The position numbers and the translations under genes are program-made. From contig NC_049985.1 of assembly GCF_000003815.2 (NCBI RefSeq), forward strand, positions 2,922,970 to 2,986,969: a stretch of DNA of 64,000 nt, in the 5' to 3' direction. Under the pieces are notes generated by a model. The model searched no databases, had not been told where the DNA came from, and worked only from the letters and a program-made list of their open reading frames with translations. The stretch comes from Branchiostoma floridae (lineage: Eukaryota > Chordata > Leptocardii > Amphioxiformes > Branchiostomatidae). Positions 53,226 to 64,000 of this stretch are shown one piece after another. Position 1 is the stretch's first letter, and every line of letters begins with the position of its first letter.

Positions 53226-54990
53226 TGATTGGGAGCCATGTGGATTTATGAATCATTTTTGTTAATAATAATTCATCCTTTGGACTTGTTTTTAGAATTT
53301 GTGTAGATGTTATACCAAATGTCACTGGTTTGACTTCTATATGATGGCTTTAATTTCATTCATGTCAATCCTTTTTGATCCTGTCAGTTGTACCTTTTCA
53401 TTTGCAAGTACAAGTTGTGTATATGTATTTATTATACCTCTGTTGCAATATTCCTTTATCATTCAAAAGCATTGTGCATTAACATTTTGAAGTGTCCACA
53501 AATGTGTAAAACAAAGATTAACATGTCTCTGTTTTTTTTTCAGCAGTAAGAACATTGTGCTCATGACACACAGCAGGTAGGGCCTGTTTTCTTGTCGCTA
53601 GACTTGCATGTACATGTAGGTGTAGACTGTAGAGACAGGTGCAGAATTGGGATCGAAGAGAAGATTTATGTGTAACACAAACACATTGTTATCTTCTGGC
53701 AACAATATGTATACTTTCCAAATCAATGGTATAATTATTTCATCAAATATTTGATTGATGTCTGCCTTGAAATGCCAAATCTCACTCTCCTGTTTGCATT
53801 GTTAAGATGTGACCTCTAGAGAAGAAAACAATTGGTCCATGAGAAGCTGTATTTGGAGGAGGCACACAGATTTTGTCCCAGGCAGCAACAGATTGATGGA
53901 AGATTGCAAATAGTTGTGGAAATGTGTACTGTTTCCAAATCTGCCTATAGTTTGATGTTTCTGCTTTGCATTGAAATTCTAACCTCCCTGTTTCTGTCCT
54001 CCATACCCCTCTACAGAAGAGAAGCAGAGCTTGGCCTTTGACTGTATGTGGAAGAAGCAGACTGACTTGATTCCAACCAGCCAGAAAAGGACACGTAGAT
54101 ATTGATCGCAACCGATTCTGAAAAGATATATTTTGACGGAATTGTAATTTTCTGCGAATAAGATCTAGTATGTAGTTTGCTATTTTTCCAGATTAACTTT
54201 TAACAATGTAAAAACTTAAGCTCAAATTACATTGTATTTACATTAAGTCAATCAGATTGTGAGAGCAGACAAGTGTAAAATTGCAATTTTGTGAAAGTAA
54301 AACTGTAAAAATTGAAAGTTTTTTTTTTCATTCTTACTGTTTGCTGTCTGTGTGTGTGTATGTGTGTGTGTTTGTAAGAGAGAGAAGAGATAATCATTCT
54401 GAACTTCATCCCACTTGCTATCCAACATGCCATCACCATTTTTTTTAATACAAGAAGACCAGAGACTTCATCATTGTCAAGACATGAATACCAAAATTGC
54501 AAAGGCCCTGGAGGTATATATCACAGGCATTTCCATACAAAATTTTGTTCCAATACCATGGCAATACAGAGGGGCCAAAAATGATACTAAAAATGGCCAA
54601 AAATTAATCCTCTTGAAGTGATGTATGCCAAAAATGTTTCGTTCTACCGTGCATATGTCGAGGGCACCCTTATACCAAATTCCATGTTATTCTGTTGTAA
54701 TACCAGACCACAGATATCTCCATTTTGGAATGTTTATTTTTTTCGATATGTGTGATTGTGGAAGAACATTGTTGCATCGGCAGAGGGGCGGAGTGAAAAT
54801 GGTGCATTTGCTCATAAGTAAATGTCGGCCTTTCTTGTCGTTCATTTCGAGAAGTTACTGTTAGAATGTTCGATTTCCGCACAGGGGTGATTTGGAACAG
54901 TTCAATTTTGCATGGGAACGGGTATGGCTGAAATATGCTGTATTTGCTCTGAAGCAAATGTCGGCCTTTCTAGTTTGTTCTTGCTCTTCT
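53226..54990. other. no gene seen; short (TG)n near 54345
   Basis: AT-rich. An acceptor-like TTTTTTTTTCAG at about 53543 and a CCCCTCTACAG at about 54016 could mark 3' exons, but no coding sequence follows that I recognise. Confidence 0.4.
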
Positions 54991-55004
54991 CCTCCTCTCA
55001 CTCA

Positions 55005-55009
55005 CTCAC

Positions 55010-55040
<31 letters not shown>

Positions 55041-55706
55041 GTCTTTCCTCTCTCATTCATAGCTTGCTACTACATTTCTATATCAACCATGATAGTTCTG
55101 TTTGTTTGGACATCCTGAATTGTTTTTTTAAAAACTTCAATTACCTTCGAACTACCATATACCACTTTAGGGGTCCTTTACCTGCAGTTTCAAATCTTTT
55201 GATAGGTCTCCTCCACTTTTTTGGTCTTGCCCACCTTTCGGTCCTGTCTTGCTGTTTGTCCAACAGCTGTCCTGCCCAGCCCCAGTTGATGGATGCCTCA
55301 GCAGTGGCCAGTGTTATGGTTGTCAGCTGATGACCCATGTAACAGGTGTTTTTCTTATTCTTGCTCTTTTCCTTCTTCCTCTCTCTCTTTCTCCGTCTGT
55401 TTTTTCTCGCTCCCTCTGTCATTCACCAAGTGTACTATATCTTGCTGCCATATGAACCATGTTGGTTTTGTTAGTTTGTCATGACATCCAAAATTGTTTT
55501 TTTTTAATTCAGTTGCCATCAAGCTACCATATACCACCTAAGAGGTCCTCTATCTGTCTGTCTCACTTCAGGTTTCAAATGGTTTCAAATCTTTTAATAG
55601 ATATCTTCCACCATCCTGTCTTGCTGTTTGTCCAATAGCTGTCCTGCCCAACCCTCTTGATGGATGCTTCAGCAGTGGCCAGTGTTACAGGTGTCAGCTG
55701 ATGACC
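55005..55706 (-). repeat. interspersed repeat B, two tandem copies
   Basis: About 55005-55330 and 55376-55706 are related to each other and to 40795-41100. All share TAGCTTGCTAC/TATCTTGCTGCC, CCATATACCAC, TCCTGTCTTGCTGTTTGTCC, TGTCCTGCCCA and GATGGATGC. Both tandem copies begin with CT-rich simple sequence. The minus strand of the left copy is open for 93 codons (SINWGWAGQLLDKQQDRTER). Confidence 0.85.
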
Positions 55707-56735
55707 CCCTCTTGGGCACTTGTTGTCCATATTAGGAAAGTGATTTATACCTGATAGACACTTGTTGCCCATATAAGGGAGTTGATTTGTTGCTCCTGTG
55801 ACCCCGGATGACCCCTGTGTGCAAACACCACATGTCAGTTACAAACATATCTCATTTCGGCTGTGTGTAGTCTCAACTTTGTATGTGGCACATCTGGCCC
55901 ATAAAAACAACATGGACTGAAAAATGACATAGAGGTATACAGTACATACATCAAACGTAAGGCTACAGCCTAAACACACATTTTCACAGCTTTCCAATTT
56001 CCGTAGAAAGCATACATGTATCCAAGATAATACAACATGTTCTCAGATCTTTTCACTCCATTACTTTAATCTTCAAGATGACGTAGTAATGTCACACAAA
56101 TTTGATTCTCCAATGTGGTTCTACGATCTAAAAAAAGTGAATATGCTCAAATGTAAAAAATATGATGAAACCAAAGCTTGAGGACTAGGTTTATACCTTG
56201 GTACACTCATTTTTGTGGAGTGAACACAGTCAACTATACACCTAACCTCTGCCTTGACTTAATCAAATAGGTCTGCCCAGTGCTATACTTTCACCTTAAA
56301 ATGTCTGGGAACCAAGGAAATAAATTGCTATGGCACAAGGTATGCAGATTAACGAATTTACTATTATCCTGCTATGCCCTCTGTCATCATAATCTCCATA
56401 TAATGTGTTTTTGGAAATGAAGGCTTTGGGTCATTCTTCAAATATAGGTTAATGACTCACGTCTATCTACAGGTACCTGCATGTATCCATCTTATACTTT
56501 GCCTGGATGTCTATTTTCAGGACCTAATACAGGTTAACTCCTCTGCTCTAGGGCCAACATGCCCACAATCAATTTTACAGTAGGCTCCCCTGAGTTAGAC
56601 CCTGATTGAGATTGGGCTGGGAGTTTCTGACATCCATCCCGACTATCTTCAGTAGGCTGTGCTGGACACAAATGTAACTTGATATCCAGCATTGCACAGC
56701 TTTCGTTTCCTTTCCATGTCAGTATAGTAAGTGTT
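55707..56735. other. no feature seen
   Basis: Short local similarity only (CACTTGTTGYCCATAT at about 55718 and 55762). No gene or RNA recognised. Confidence 0.45.
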
Positions 56736-56739
56736 CTGC

Positions 56740-56940
56740 AGGTAAAGATAAAGTTAAAGGTTCCATAGAAAAGTTTGGGGCCATTAGCAGGGAAGGGACT
56801 TATTACCCACTGTGTCCTGGGCATGGTGTCATTGGAAGGTGGAACCCATCCCTCTCCTTCTACTGCCTTGTACCTCCCCAACCAAAGTCAGGTACCCATT
56901 TTACACCTGTCTGCTAGCCTACTAGCCACGCACCCAGGTG
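56740..56940 (-). repeat. SINE fragment, minus strand
   Basis: On the minus strand it reads AAAATGGGTACCTGACTTTG, GGCAGTAGAAGGAGAGGGAT, CACCTTCCAATGACACCATG and GACACAGTGGGTAATAA. This matches the body and 3' part of the SINE at 30495-30775. The overlapping 115-codon minus-strand frame is a translation of the SINE. Confidence 0.7.
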
Positions 56941-57049
56941 CCACGCACCCACATATTATTAAGAAGCATACATTTTGATAGGCTAGTGAAGAGCCATCTA
57001 AATTGGAAACATATCGGTTCCAATTAATGTTGAAAGAGTGGAACTTTCG

Positions 57050-57402
57050 ATGACTAAAGTAGAGTATGGTTCAACAGGTGGTTGATATGTCTTGAAGCCA
57101 TGCCCGATTTTCTACCTGACTAGTGCAAGACTGGAGAGAAGATCTAATCAAGTAACAATTACATAAATGGGGCGACCTTTCCTTCCAAGGTCACAAGGTC
57201 AGGGCGGGAGATTGAGGAAGGTATCACATGAACTATCACTAAAAGTAGAGCATGGTTCAACAGGTGGTCGATATGTCTTGAAACTGTGCCTGATTTTCTA
57301 GTTCAAAACTGGACAGAAGATCTAACAATTACATAAATGGGGCGACCTTTCCTTGCTGAGGTCACAAGGTCAGGGCGGGAGATTGAGGAAGGTATCACAT
57401 GA
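57050..57402. repeat. direct duplication, offset ~186 bp
   Basis: AGTAGAGYATGGTTCAACAG through GATATGTCTTGAA, TGATTTTCTA, ACATAAATGGGGCGACCTTT and GTCAGGGCGGGAGATTGAGG recur in 57052-57232 and 57240-57402. Confidence 0.88.
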
Positions 57403-57420
57403 CCCAGGGGTCAGGTACTG

Positions 57421-57910
57421 TGGGAGGTACAGGTCTGTGGGTCTGATGGTCTGTCTAACACAGTGTCTTCTGAAGAGAGATTTACTATGATCATGTTTGT
57501 GTGTGCTTTATTGAGACAAGAGAGGTTTCTAAATAGGTCAGTCTGTGGGTCTGAAAGGGGGTCGTGAGGCTGTGGGCCTGAAAGGGGGGTCAGGATGTCG
57601 GACTAATGGTCTGTATCCTGAAGAAAGGTTTACTGTCACATTGACAGTGTACATGTGTGTCTCTTTTATTGGGACAAGAGAGTTGTCTGGGGAGTTGGGT
57701 CAGTCTGTGGGTCTGAAAGGGGGTCAGACTGTTGGTCTAATGGTTTGTCTCCTGAAGAAAAATTTATTGTGGTGGTCACCGTGGTATGTGTCTCTTGTGT
57801 TATCAAGACAAGAGTCAGAGTTTTCTTGGGAAGGGGTCAGTTTGAGGGTCTAAAAGGAGAAGACTGTGGGTCTGAAAGGGGGGCTGTGGGTCTGGGAGAT
57901 TGAGGAGTCT
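57421..57910. repeat. G-rich tandem repeat, ~3 units
   Basis: GTCTGTGGGTCTGAAAGGGG, CTGAAGARARRTTTA and a GTGTCTCTTTTATTGGGACAAGAG-like segment recur roughly every 150-180 bp (about 57415, 57540, 57700 and 57835). Several GGG runs lie close together around 57540-57600 and 57840-57900. Confidence 0.65.
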
Positions 57911-58059
57911 TGTAAAATTGGGTACTATAAAGATATCTTGTGGCAAAAAGGTTTAAACTTTTTAAAGCAAGTATGAGTGAAACAACCAATTAGACTGTTA
58001 GGGCCCAAAAGTCCAATTATTATATCAGTCCCTCCCTCTGTGTATTATATATAGTAGCC

Positions 58060-58450
58060 TGGATGTCAGACTTTCCATGGCCTACACAAGCCAGCTCCTG
58101 GTCTACACGGCCTCCAAGGAAATGTTCCTACAGCCTGTGTTCTGTAGACCCTGGGAACAGTCTGGCCTCCGGACCTCCTGTCCCTTTTATCATGCCTTAG
58201 TTTTATCTCAGCTCGTTGACAAACAACTTATTTTGCAGCATTCTTCAGAGTCAGGAATTCTAGAATCTGTCATCAGCCCCAGTTTGGGCCAGACAGCCCG
58301 ACCACAAATGGTTACAATCTTGATAGAGATGCTTCCTGGGGTCTATAAATGCACCAGTGACTAAACAGTCTAGCCTGGGTGCCAGACCCTGCCAGGTGGC
58401 CAAAGTTGTTATCCTGTAGCTTTGTGAGTCTGGCATCCATCCTGAATTTG
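58060..58450. mobile_element. possible MITE(s) with TAGCCTGGATGCCAGAC-type ends
   Basis: TAGCCTGGATGTCAGAC at about 58061 and TAGCCTGGGTGCCAGAC at about 58372 are direct copies. GTCTGGCATCCATCCTG at about 58430 is their approximate reverse complement. One reading is a short element (58372-58446) nested at the end of a longer one. Confidence 0.5.
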
Positions 58451-58459
58451 ACAATCAGT

Positions 58460-59400
58460 GGGAGAGAGATGGCCTAATCCTGGGTGCCTACTTGGCTGTT
58501 AAATTGAGCAAAACTAAATGGTGGTGCACAGTGATTGACTTGATTTGTAACAGAGTTCCCAAACTTTTTGAATGACTGGATCAGGTTTGAGTAAGATTAA
58601 ACTTGACATAATTTACCAGTTATATCTTTGTTGTCTTTCCAAACAAGTATTCAAAGCTGATCTCCATATCGTCTTACCTGTTCTGAAGATAGTGGAATGA
58701 CTTTCCATCACTTTGATTGTCTTAGTGATTGAAGGAAAACAGAAGCACTGTTTTGGTTTCAGTTTTGTAGGTCACTTGTTTCTGCCCCAGGCAATGCAAC
58801 ATTTAAAAGAAGAGGAGGGAAAACTTCCATACGTAACGAACCACATCAATTCAATTTGATGGTTCTTGGACAATTTGATTCATCCAAGCATCCAAGAACA
58901 TCATTTGAACTCCTTGAGTGGAAACTAGAATCAGAGTACTTTCAGTCCCTGAGACTCTGCACTAAAAAAGAAAGGAGGGAAGGAAGGAAGGAGGGAAGAA
59001 AGGAAGAAAGAAAGAAAAATCTACTGTTTTTAAGGTGTCTTGCCACAGCAAGTTGCCCAGCCCATAAGCTTATAAGACACCCGAACAAGAAAACTTCACA
59101 GAAAGTCAAATCAAACATAACGTGAGTTGTAAATGATAATAAATCAAGAATGCACACTTTCCCCTCAGATGGTTTTCATGTCGATATCTTACTCATAAAC
59201 TTTTACTTTTAACCCAAGAACCAAGAAATTAAATCCATGTAGCCTGACAGCATGAACCATCTTCTGGAGACCACAAACTTTATCATCAGTCCTCAGGGAT
59301 CTAATGATAGAAGAATAACACTAAAAGAATTATTTTGCTGTGTCCAATTTAGAGGGTCAGTTACCATTGCCCCAATTACACTCACTCCATTACACACAAG
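58460..59400. other. no gene seen; purine-rich microsatellite at 58972-59018
   Basis: The microsatellite is an imperfect GGAA/GAAA run. The surrounding sequence shows no recognisable gene. Confidence 0.5.
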
Positions 59401-59404
59401 ACAC

Positions 59405-59570
59405 TACATTATATTAATGGTGCTGTGCAAGACTATTAGTTAGGAATAGATAACGTTAAGATATCGAGGTATGCTATGGTACAACCTTACCCAATTATAT
59501 TAATGGTGCACTGCAAGACTATTAGTTAGGAATAGATAAAACATCTAGGCATGCTAGATAGGACAAACCG
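59405..59570. repeat. 89-bp tandem duplication
   Basis: TTATATTAATGGTGC, TGCAAGACTATTAGTTAGGA and ATAGATAA recur at about 59408 and 59496, followed by a related GGTATGCTA/GGCATGCTA segment. Confidence 0.85.
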
Positions 59571-60954
59571 AGTCAATCCTATCCAATGATTACACCTGTC
59601 ATCAATCCTCAAAGTCATACAAAAGTAAGATAATTTTTAAGTTAGATGGATTGTCAGTGATGCTAAACAAGAGTGATGAGTGTCACTCAAAATGTCCCGA
59701 AGTAAATTTACAAATCTATCCAGTTGTAGAGATTGAGTTGCCTTTACATGTTGTTTACCTCATGTCAGACTCTAACCTTCCTGACATCATAAAAGTGGAG
59801 AGCAGAAATGAAAACTTCAATATGACAGTCACTGTATTCATGGCATAAAACCGAGTCCACCAACTAAAAGGCATGAACCTGTAGTACTGAAGGAAAACCA
59901 AGGAATCGAATTGGTGTGGCATTAAGTTTCTTTGTTTTGCATTAAGTTATGAAAACATTATGGATCTGTCACACTACAAATTGATTTGCTCCAGCCCAAT
60001 GATCACATGATTATCCCTGTCATCATCCCCTCCCCCTCCCCCTGCCCACCAGCTGTGCACTCCTGCCCGCCCCCTCCCCAGAGATGCCCACATCACCTCT
60101 CCAGTCCTCCTTCCCTGTTTGATAAATATCAGTTTGGAAATGGAGCCAGGAAGAGATGTTCTACTGATAAACCTGAGACATATTAATCAACTTCAACAGA
60201 TGGTGTATTGGCAAGATGCTGACCTCAAAGACTGAAAGAGTTGTGGCAAGGTAAAATACTATACTAACATCAACCATTCACAATCATAAAGATATTTTGG
60301 AAAAGTGTATGAAAAGCTGCAGACAAGGATTTAGTTTCATCAGTTTATGTGGATATTGAATGATAGTCACTTGAAACAAGATTGTGTCATGGAGAAAATC
60401 TATCTATTAAAAACCACCAAAGGACACATTGACCAATGGGTCCTTGCATGTGTGGTAGCTGTGGTCACAGTTACAGGTTTGGCTGTATCTGGAAACTTCA
60501 AAGTGTAGTTTGCAAAGACATACAAGGTTATTACAACTAGAAATAGTTCTCTCCAAAGTGATGATGAACATTACATCATGTTTTCTATTCAAAAACTTTC
60601 AATGCATGCCATATAACAAATAGGTTTTGTCATTCTTTTTTTAAGTGACAACAAAGTTTTACCACTTTCAAACTCATCAACTTCAGCCCAGAAGAAAGCC
60701 AGTTTGACTTGCATCATGATGCCTCATGCAAACATCCTTTCCTGGAATTGATTACCTGTATCTTTCTATAGATCCAACCAAGGAGGTAATATATATAACC
60801 TCCTTGATCCAACTGACCTGGTTGCCAATTACACTATGCCACATGGCTGAGCATTTGGACATTTTCCCTGTCTTTTCAGTAGAAACTCTTGCAGATGTTT
60901 CTGTACATTCTGCCCTGAAGGCCCCATGTCCATGGATACGATAGCTGAGGGAGG
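59571..60954. other. no feature seen; pyrimidine-rich stretch at ~60020-60115
   Basis: The C-rich stretch (CCCCTCCCCCTCCCCCTGCC) could form unusual structure, but there is no gene evidence. Confidence 0.45.
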
Positions 60955-61370
60955 GTCTGCATGCTCTTTTACGTAAGGCGTAGGCAGCCTATTTTATTTC
61001 CCGTAATTCGTAGGGAAAACCATCTTATCCACGTAATTCGTAGCGAGGCGACCAAAGAAGACGTAATTGCCTTCCTTGATTTAGCGTAATACGTAGGGGG
61101 TTCTTCAGAATTCAGCGTAAATCGTTGTCGGGACCCCCCATGCTGACCCTCCTGAGGGCCTGCATGCTCTTTTCTGTAAGGCGTAAGGCAGCCTATTTTT
61201 ATTTCGCGTAACTCGTAGGGAAAACCATCATATCTACGTAATTCGTCTAGTGAGGAGACCGAATTTAGTGTAATTGCCTTCCTTAATTTAGCATAATACT
61301 TACTTTTAATAGGTAGTTCTTCTGAATTTAGCGTAAATTGTTGTCGGGACCCCCCTTGCTGACCCTCATG
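60955..61370. repeat. two ~200-bp units rich in CGTAA-CGTA motifs
   Basis: CTGCATGCTCTTTT at 60958 and 61161 starts each unit, followed by GTAAGGCGTA, CGTAATTCGTAG, GCGTAATACGTAGG and GCGTAAATCGTTG-type motifs, ending in TCGGGACCCCCC and GCTGACCCTC. The minus strand is open for 147 codons across both units; this may be incidental. Confidence 0.7.
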
Positions 61371-61737
61371 CCTAGGGGACAAGAAAACATCTTGCTCCAA
61401 CAAAGATGGCACCTACCGATTGGTACCCTAGAGACTGTAGCACACAGCAACCTGTGGCTGACAAGATGCAAACATCTGAAGAATCTGTCTGTTTAAGTCA
61501 TATCTCCAAGATAAGAGGAAGATGTAATTTTATACTGAGACAAAGATGTATACTAGATAACAAGGAATAGCTGATGCAGGTGTTTTTTTTTTTTTAAGTA
61601 ACTCACCTTATGATTTTGCTAATTTTGCATGGGAGAGGAACTTTTATAGCCATATTTTCCGAGTGCAATAAAAAGTTTTCCAACTTTCTCTGAGATATTA
61701 AAGAACATACAGCGCCAGATAAAACATTGCAGCACAC
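61371..61737. other. no feature seen
   Basis: Contains a T-run near 61583 and AT-rich sequence only. Confidence 0.5.
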
Positions 61738-61850
61738 AACGTTAGTTCGCCTTTATCTGCGAGGTAAGAAATCAGTGGTTTTGAACCTGACATCCCTATA
61801 TACCAGATGTACAGGACAGACTACCCTGCGGATAAAGATGACCTAACGTT
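61738..61850. mobile_element. MITE, family A (short copy)
   Basis: The left end AACGTTAGTTCGCCTTTATC (continuing TGCGAGGTA) and the right end TACCCTGCGGATAAAGATGA (continuing CCTAACGTT) are inverted repeats of about 28 bp, matching the ends of the copy at 17927-18150. Length 113 bp with no coding capacity. Confidence 0.8.
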
Positions 61851-61854
61851 ACAT

Positions 61855-61938
61855 ACAGACAGACACATGCACACACAGACAACACATGTGCATGCACACA
61901 CACACAGACAACAACACATGTGCATGCACACACACACA

Positions 61939-61995
<57 letters not shown>
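61855..61995. repeat. (CA)n microsatellite
   Basis: A pure CA run covers 61941-61995. The stretch before it is a CA-rich mixture with repeated GCATGCACACACAC and ACATGTGC units. Translations of it are not genes. Confidence 0.97.
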
Positions 61996-61998
<3 letters not shown>

Positions 61999-61999
61999 A

Positions 62000-64000
62000 C
62001 AAATAATACTTCAATCCCTTGATGATGAGAAGTATCAACTCTCTCCATCTATGAATTCAATTAGAAGGAACCCTTATCATATCCCCATACTGATCTGTGA
62101 TAACATTATCCTCATGATGACCAGTGTCTTGTTTTCAAAATTTGGTTCCCATACTCACCCACATTCCAGAAGTGTCTTTGAAGATAGTTGATAGGCTAAC
62201 ACTCTGTCATCATATTTATAATTGGGTTGTCAGCATTGGGTTTTCCTGTGCGAGATAAAGGCCAGATGAGGGATCATCTTGTACAGACATTCCTGGGTGT
62301 AGTCCTGGTGTCTTCTGGGACAAGTGCCTGGTCTGACAGGTGTCCAAGTATGGGCATTAGCAGGATTATGGTAGCAAGGCTGATCTAATCAATTTTTGTG
62401 GTAATTTAAGGAAAGCTTCAGGTAAACTCAAGCATGAAAGCACATCTGGTGTGTTTAGGTGACATCAGTTTAAAGTTTAGACTTTCAAGCCAAGAAAGAA
62501 AGAAAGAAAGAAAGGAAATCCATGCTTCAAGAATTCTTCAAGAAGACAGTGCTGTTGATTTGGTTTGTCCCAGTTTTCTTCTCTTGGATTGAAACATTTT
62601 GTACTGTGACATGGTTTTAAAGTTTAAATTTTCGACCCAATGTTACATAGGGGAAATGAAGCTTAATGGATTTTTGGCCTACAATCATCTTGAAGAAGAA
62701 AGTGCTGCATGAAGATTTGGGTTAAATTTGAATAAGTTAAAATTAGTTAACTTTGATCTTTTGGTAGAATGTTAAAATGTAGTGGTTACAATTTGGTTTG
62801 GTTGCTTTCAGGTTCCCACAAGAAAAGGTCAGCAAAATATATATCATGGGAAAGTAGCTGATGTCTGTTAACAGAGTTTTGATAAGGCTTGGTTTCCTAT
62901 TTGTACAGACATGCTATGGAAGACCAAACCTGGTGAGATAATGTGTCAGGACCCCAGTGGGAAAAACCAACCTACCATCCTGGTGAGACAGGGAGGGGCA
63001 TGATTAAGCATGGTTCCTGTGTGGAGGCAACCATAATTTGATTTCTTGGTTTTCAGACATCTTCTTATAGAAGAGAAAGACATCAAGATGAAATCAGAGT
63101 TCTGGTCAGAAAACTTGCATCTGACTGACTCACGGTGTCTCAGCCTGTGTGTACCTAAGTAAAAACTTTTCCCTAGGACTGTTTTCATATTGTTTTTCCA
63201 TTTTGAATGATCTGTAAAAATCATTAATTTTGTTTTATTTCTTTCAATCTTATTTATTTTTCTAGTTATATACTCAGCTGTTTCTTTGTTCATGTATTCC
63301 TTTGTTTTTGAAAATGATGTTTCAAATCTTGTTAAGTACTTTGAACTCCTGTCTCTGATTTTGCATACTGCCTGCCAAAATTATTATTTAACTTAACAGA
63401 TAAAAACTAAACCAACAGATTTAACTGTTGTGGCCTCAAGCACAGTTCTTTTGTACATAATTGTAAACTGTTCACAGATATTATTTCTTTTATCTTAGAA
63501 CCAGCAAACTTCATTGATATGGCCTAAAGCATGGTTCCTGTGCAGAGGTAACCCTACACCCCAGTTTCTCCCCTCCCAGCCTGGGAAAGTGTCGGGCACT
63601 TCAGCATGAGATAGGACAGGGAGAGGGGTCACCAGGGGTCGGGCCACCTGGGTGGTGTTAATAAGGCGCTGATAGAGTCAAGTGCAGACGTGAGGGTGTG
63701 TCTCTATCAGGTGCCTGGGAAAGAAGCCATGGCTTACAAATGTATGTACAATGTTTGAAGTACTAGCCGACCCTGGCAAGGGAAAGAAGGGCCTGTAGAC
63801 AGCTCTCCATCTTCATAGCTACAATGTACATCATGTATCTTGTCCCTCCAAAGACCTGGAAGACAAAGGACTAGGTAGGTTGACAATCATGAAGGAGCAA
63901 TGCCCTGAAAAGCTAGATGTGCATTGTTGGCATCCATAATTCTGTTATAGGGAGACAATTGAAGATGATATGGATTGTACATTAAATTTTGTATGCACAA
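62000..64000. other. no gene seen; (GAAA)n at ~62494-62513
   Basis: AAAGCATGGTTCCTGTG at about 63528 and AAGCATGGTTCCTGTG at about 63005 are a short dispersed repeat, each followed by a GAGGYAACC. Nothing else is recognised up to the window end. Confidence 0.45.

Noticed and set aside
52495-53325. Overlapping minus-strand frames of 120-150 codons downstream of the Helentron
   Set aside because: Each is a translation of the 136-bp repeat; the same peptide recurs because the DNA does.
62930-63293. 115-codon minus-strand open frame and a GTGAGA donor-like site at 62934
   Set aside because: The frame is Lys/Asn/Ile-rich as expected for AT-rich non-coding DNA, and the implied 24-bp exon has no partner.

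Overview
The window looks like repeat-rich, intron-scale DNA from an invertebrate deuterostome. An amphioxus (Branchiostoma) is my best guess, from the style of the SINEs, MITEs and retroelements; this is recognition from memory and was not tested by a search. There are no bacterial-type operons, and no convincing complete host gene was found. The clearest coding DNA belongs to mobile elements. A single 81-bp exon candidate near 30 kb and a possible terminal exon at the left edge are the only host-gene hints.

Layout. 0-13 kb: a MITE, three arrays of one 43-bp minisatellite, a composite satellite, tRNA-like SINEs, a near-identical 721-bp tandem duplication and several older tandem duplications. 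13-29 kb: mostly unremarkable AT-rich DNA with a MITE (about 18.0 kb), local tandem arrays with periods of about 150 bp (18.2-19.1 and 24.7-25.8 kb), a 5'-truncated LINE with a (ATTC)n tail (22.1-22.8 kb) and a TCCA-rich region (26.7-27.4 kb). 30-32.6 kb: two SINEs and a tandem array with alternating units that appears to have grown from SINE sequence. 34.9-37.6 kb, minus strand: a truncated DIRS/Ngaro-like retroelement with an SR-rich gag and a reverse transcriptase cut just after its catalytic core, sitting inside a duplicated host repeat. 37.9-38.1 kb: a pogo/Tigger-like MITE.

42-53.3 kb is the centre of interest: a Helentron-type (rolling-circle) transposon with nearly intact coding capacity. 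Its first reading frame encodes an OTU cysteine protease between two repeat tracts. The second encodes a DUF6570-like region, a Helitron Rep (HUH plus Tyr) nuclease, a PIF1-family helicase and a C-terminal endonuclease/exonuclease/phosphatase domain. The two frames meet in a 13-nt overlap, and the conserved N-terminus of the second domain set lies upstream of its first ATG, so they probably form one polyprotein broken by one indel or joined by frameshifting. A tandem array of 136-bp units, each with a perfect 10-bp hairpin, follows the gene. Upstream there is a CCAAT/TATA-bearing stretch, two GTAAG donors and an acceptor just before the first ATG, suggesting a spliced leader.

53-64 kb returns to interspersed and tandem repeats, a second MITE of the 18-kb family, and a (CA)n tract. 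The many short open frames elsewhere are mostly chance frames or translated repeats and are not listed as genes.
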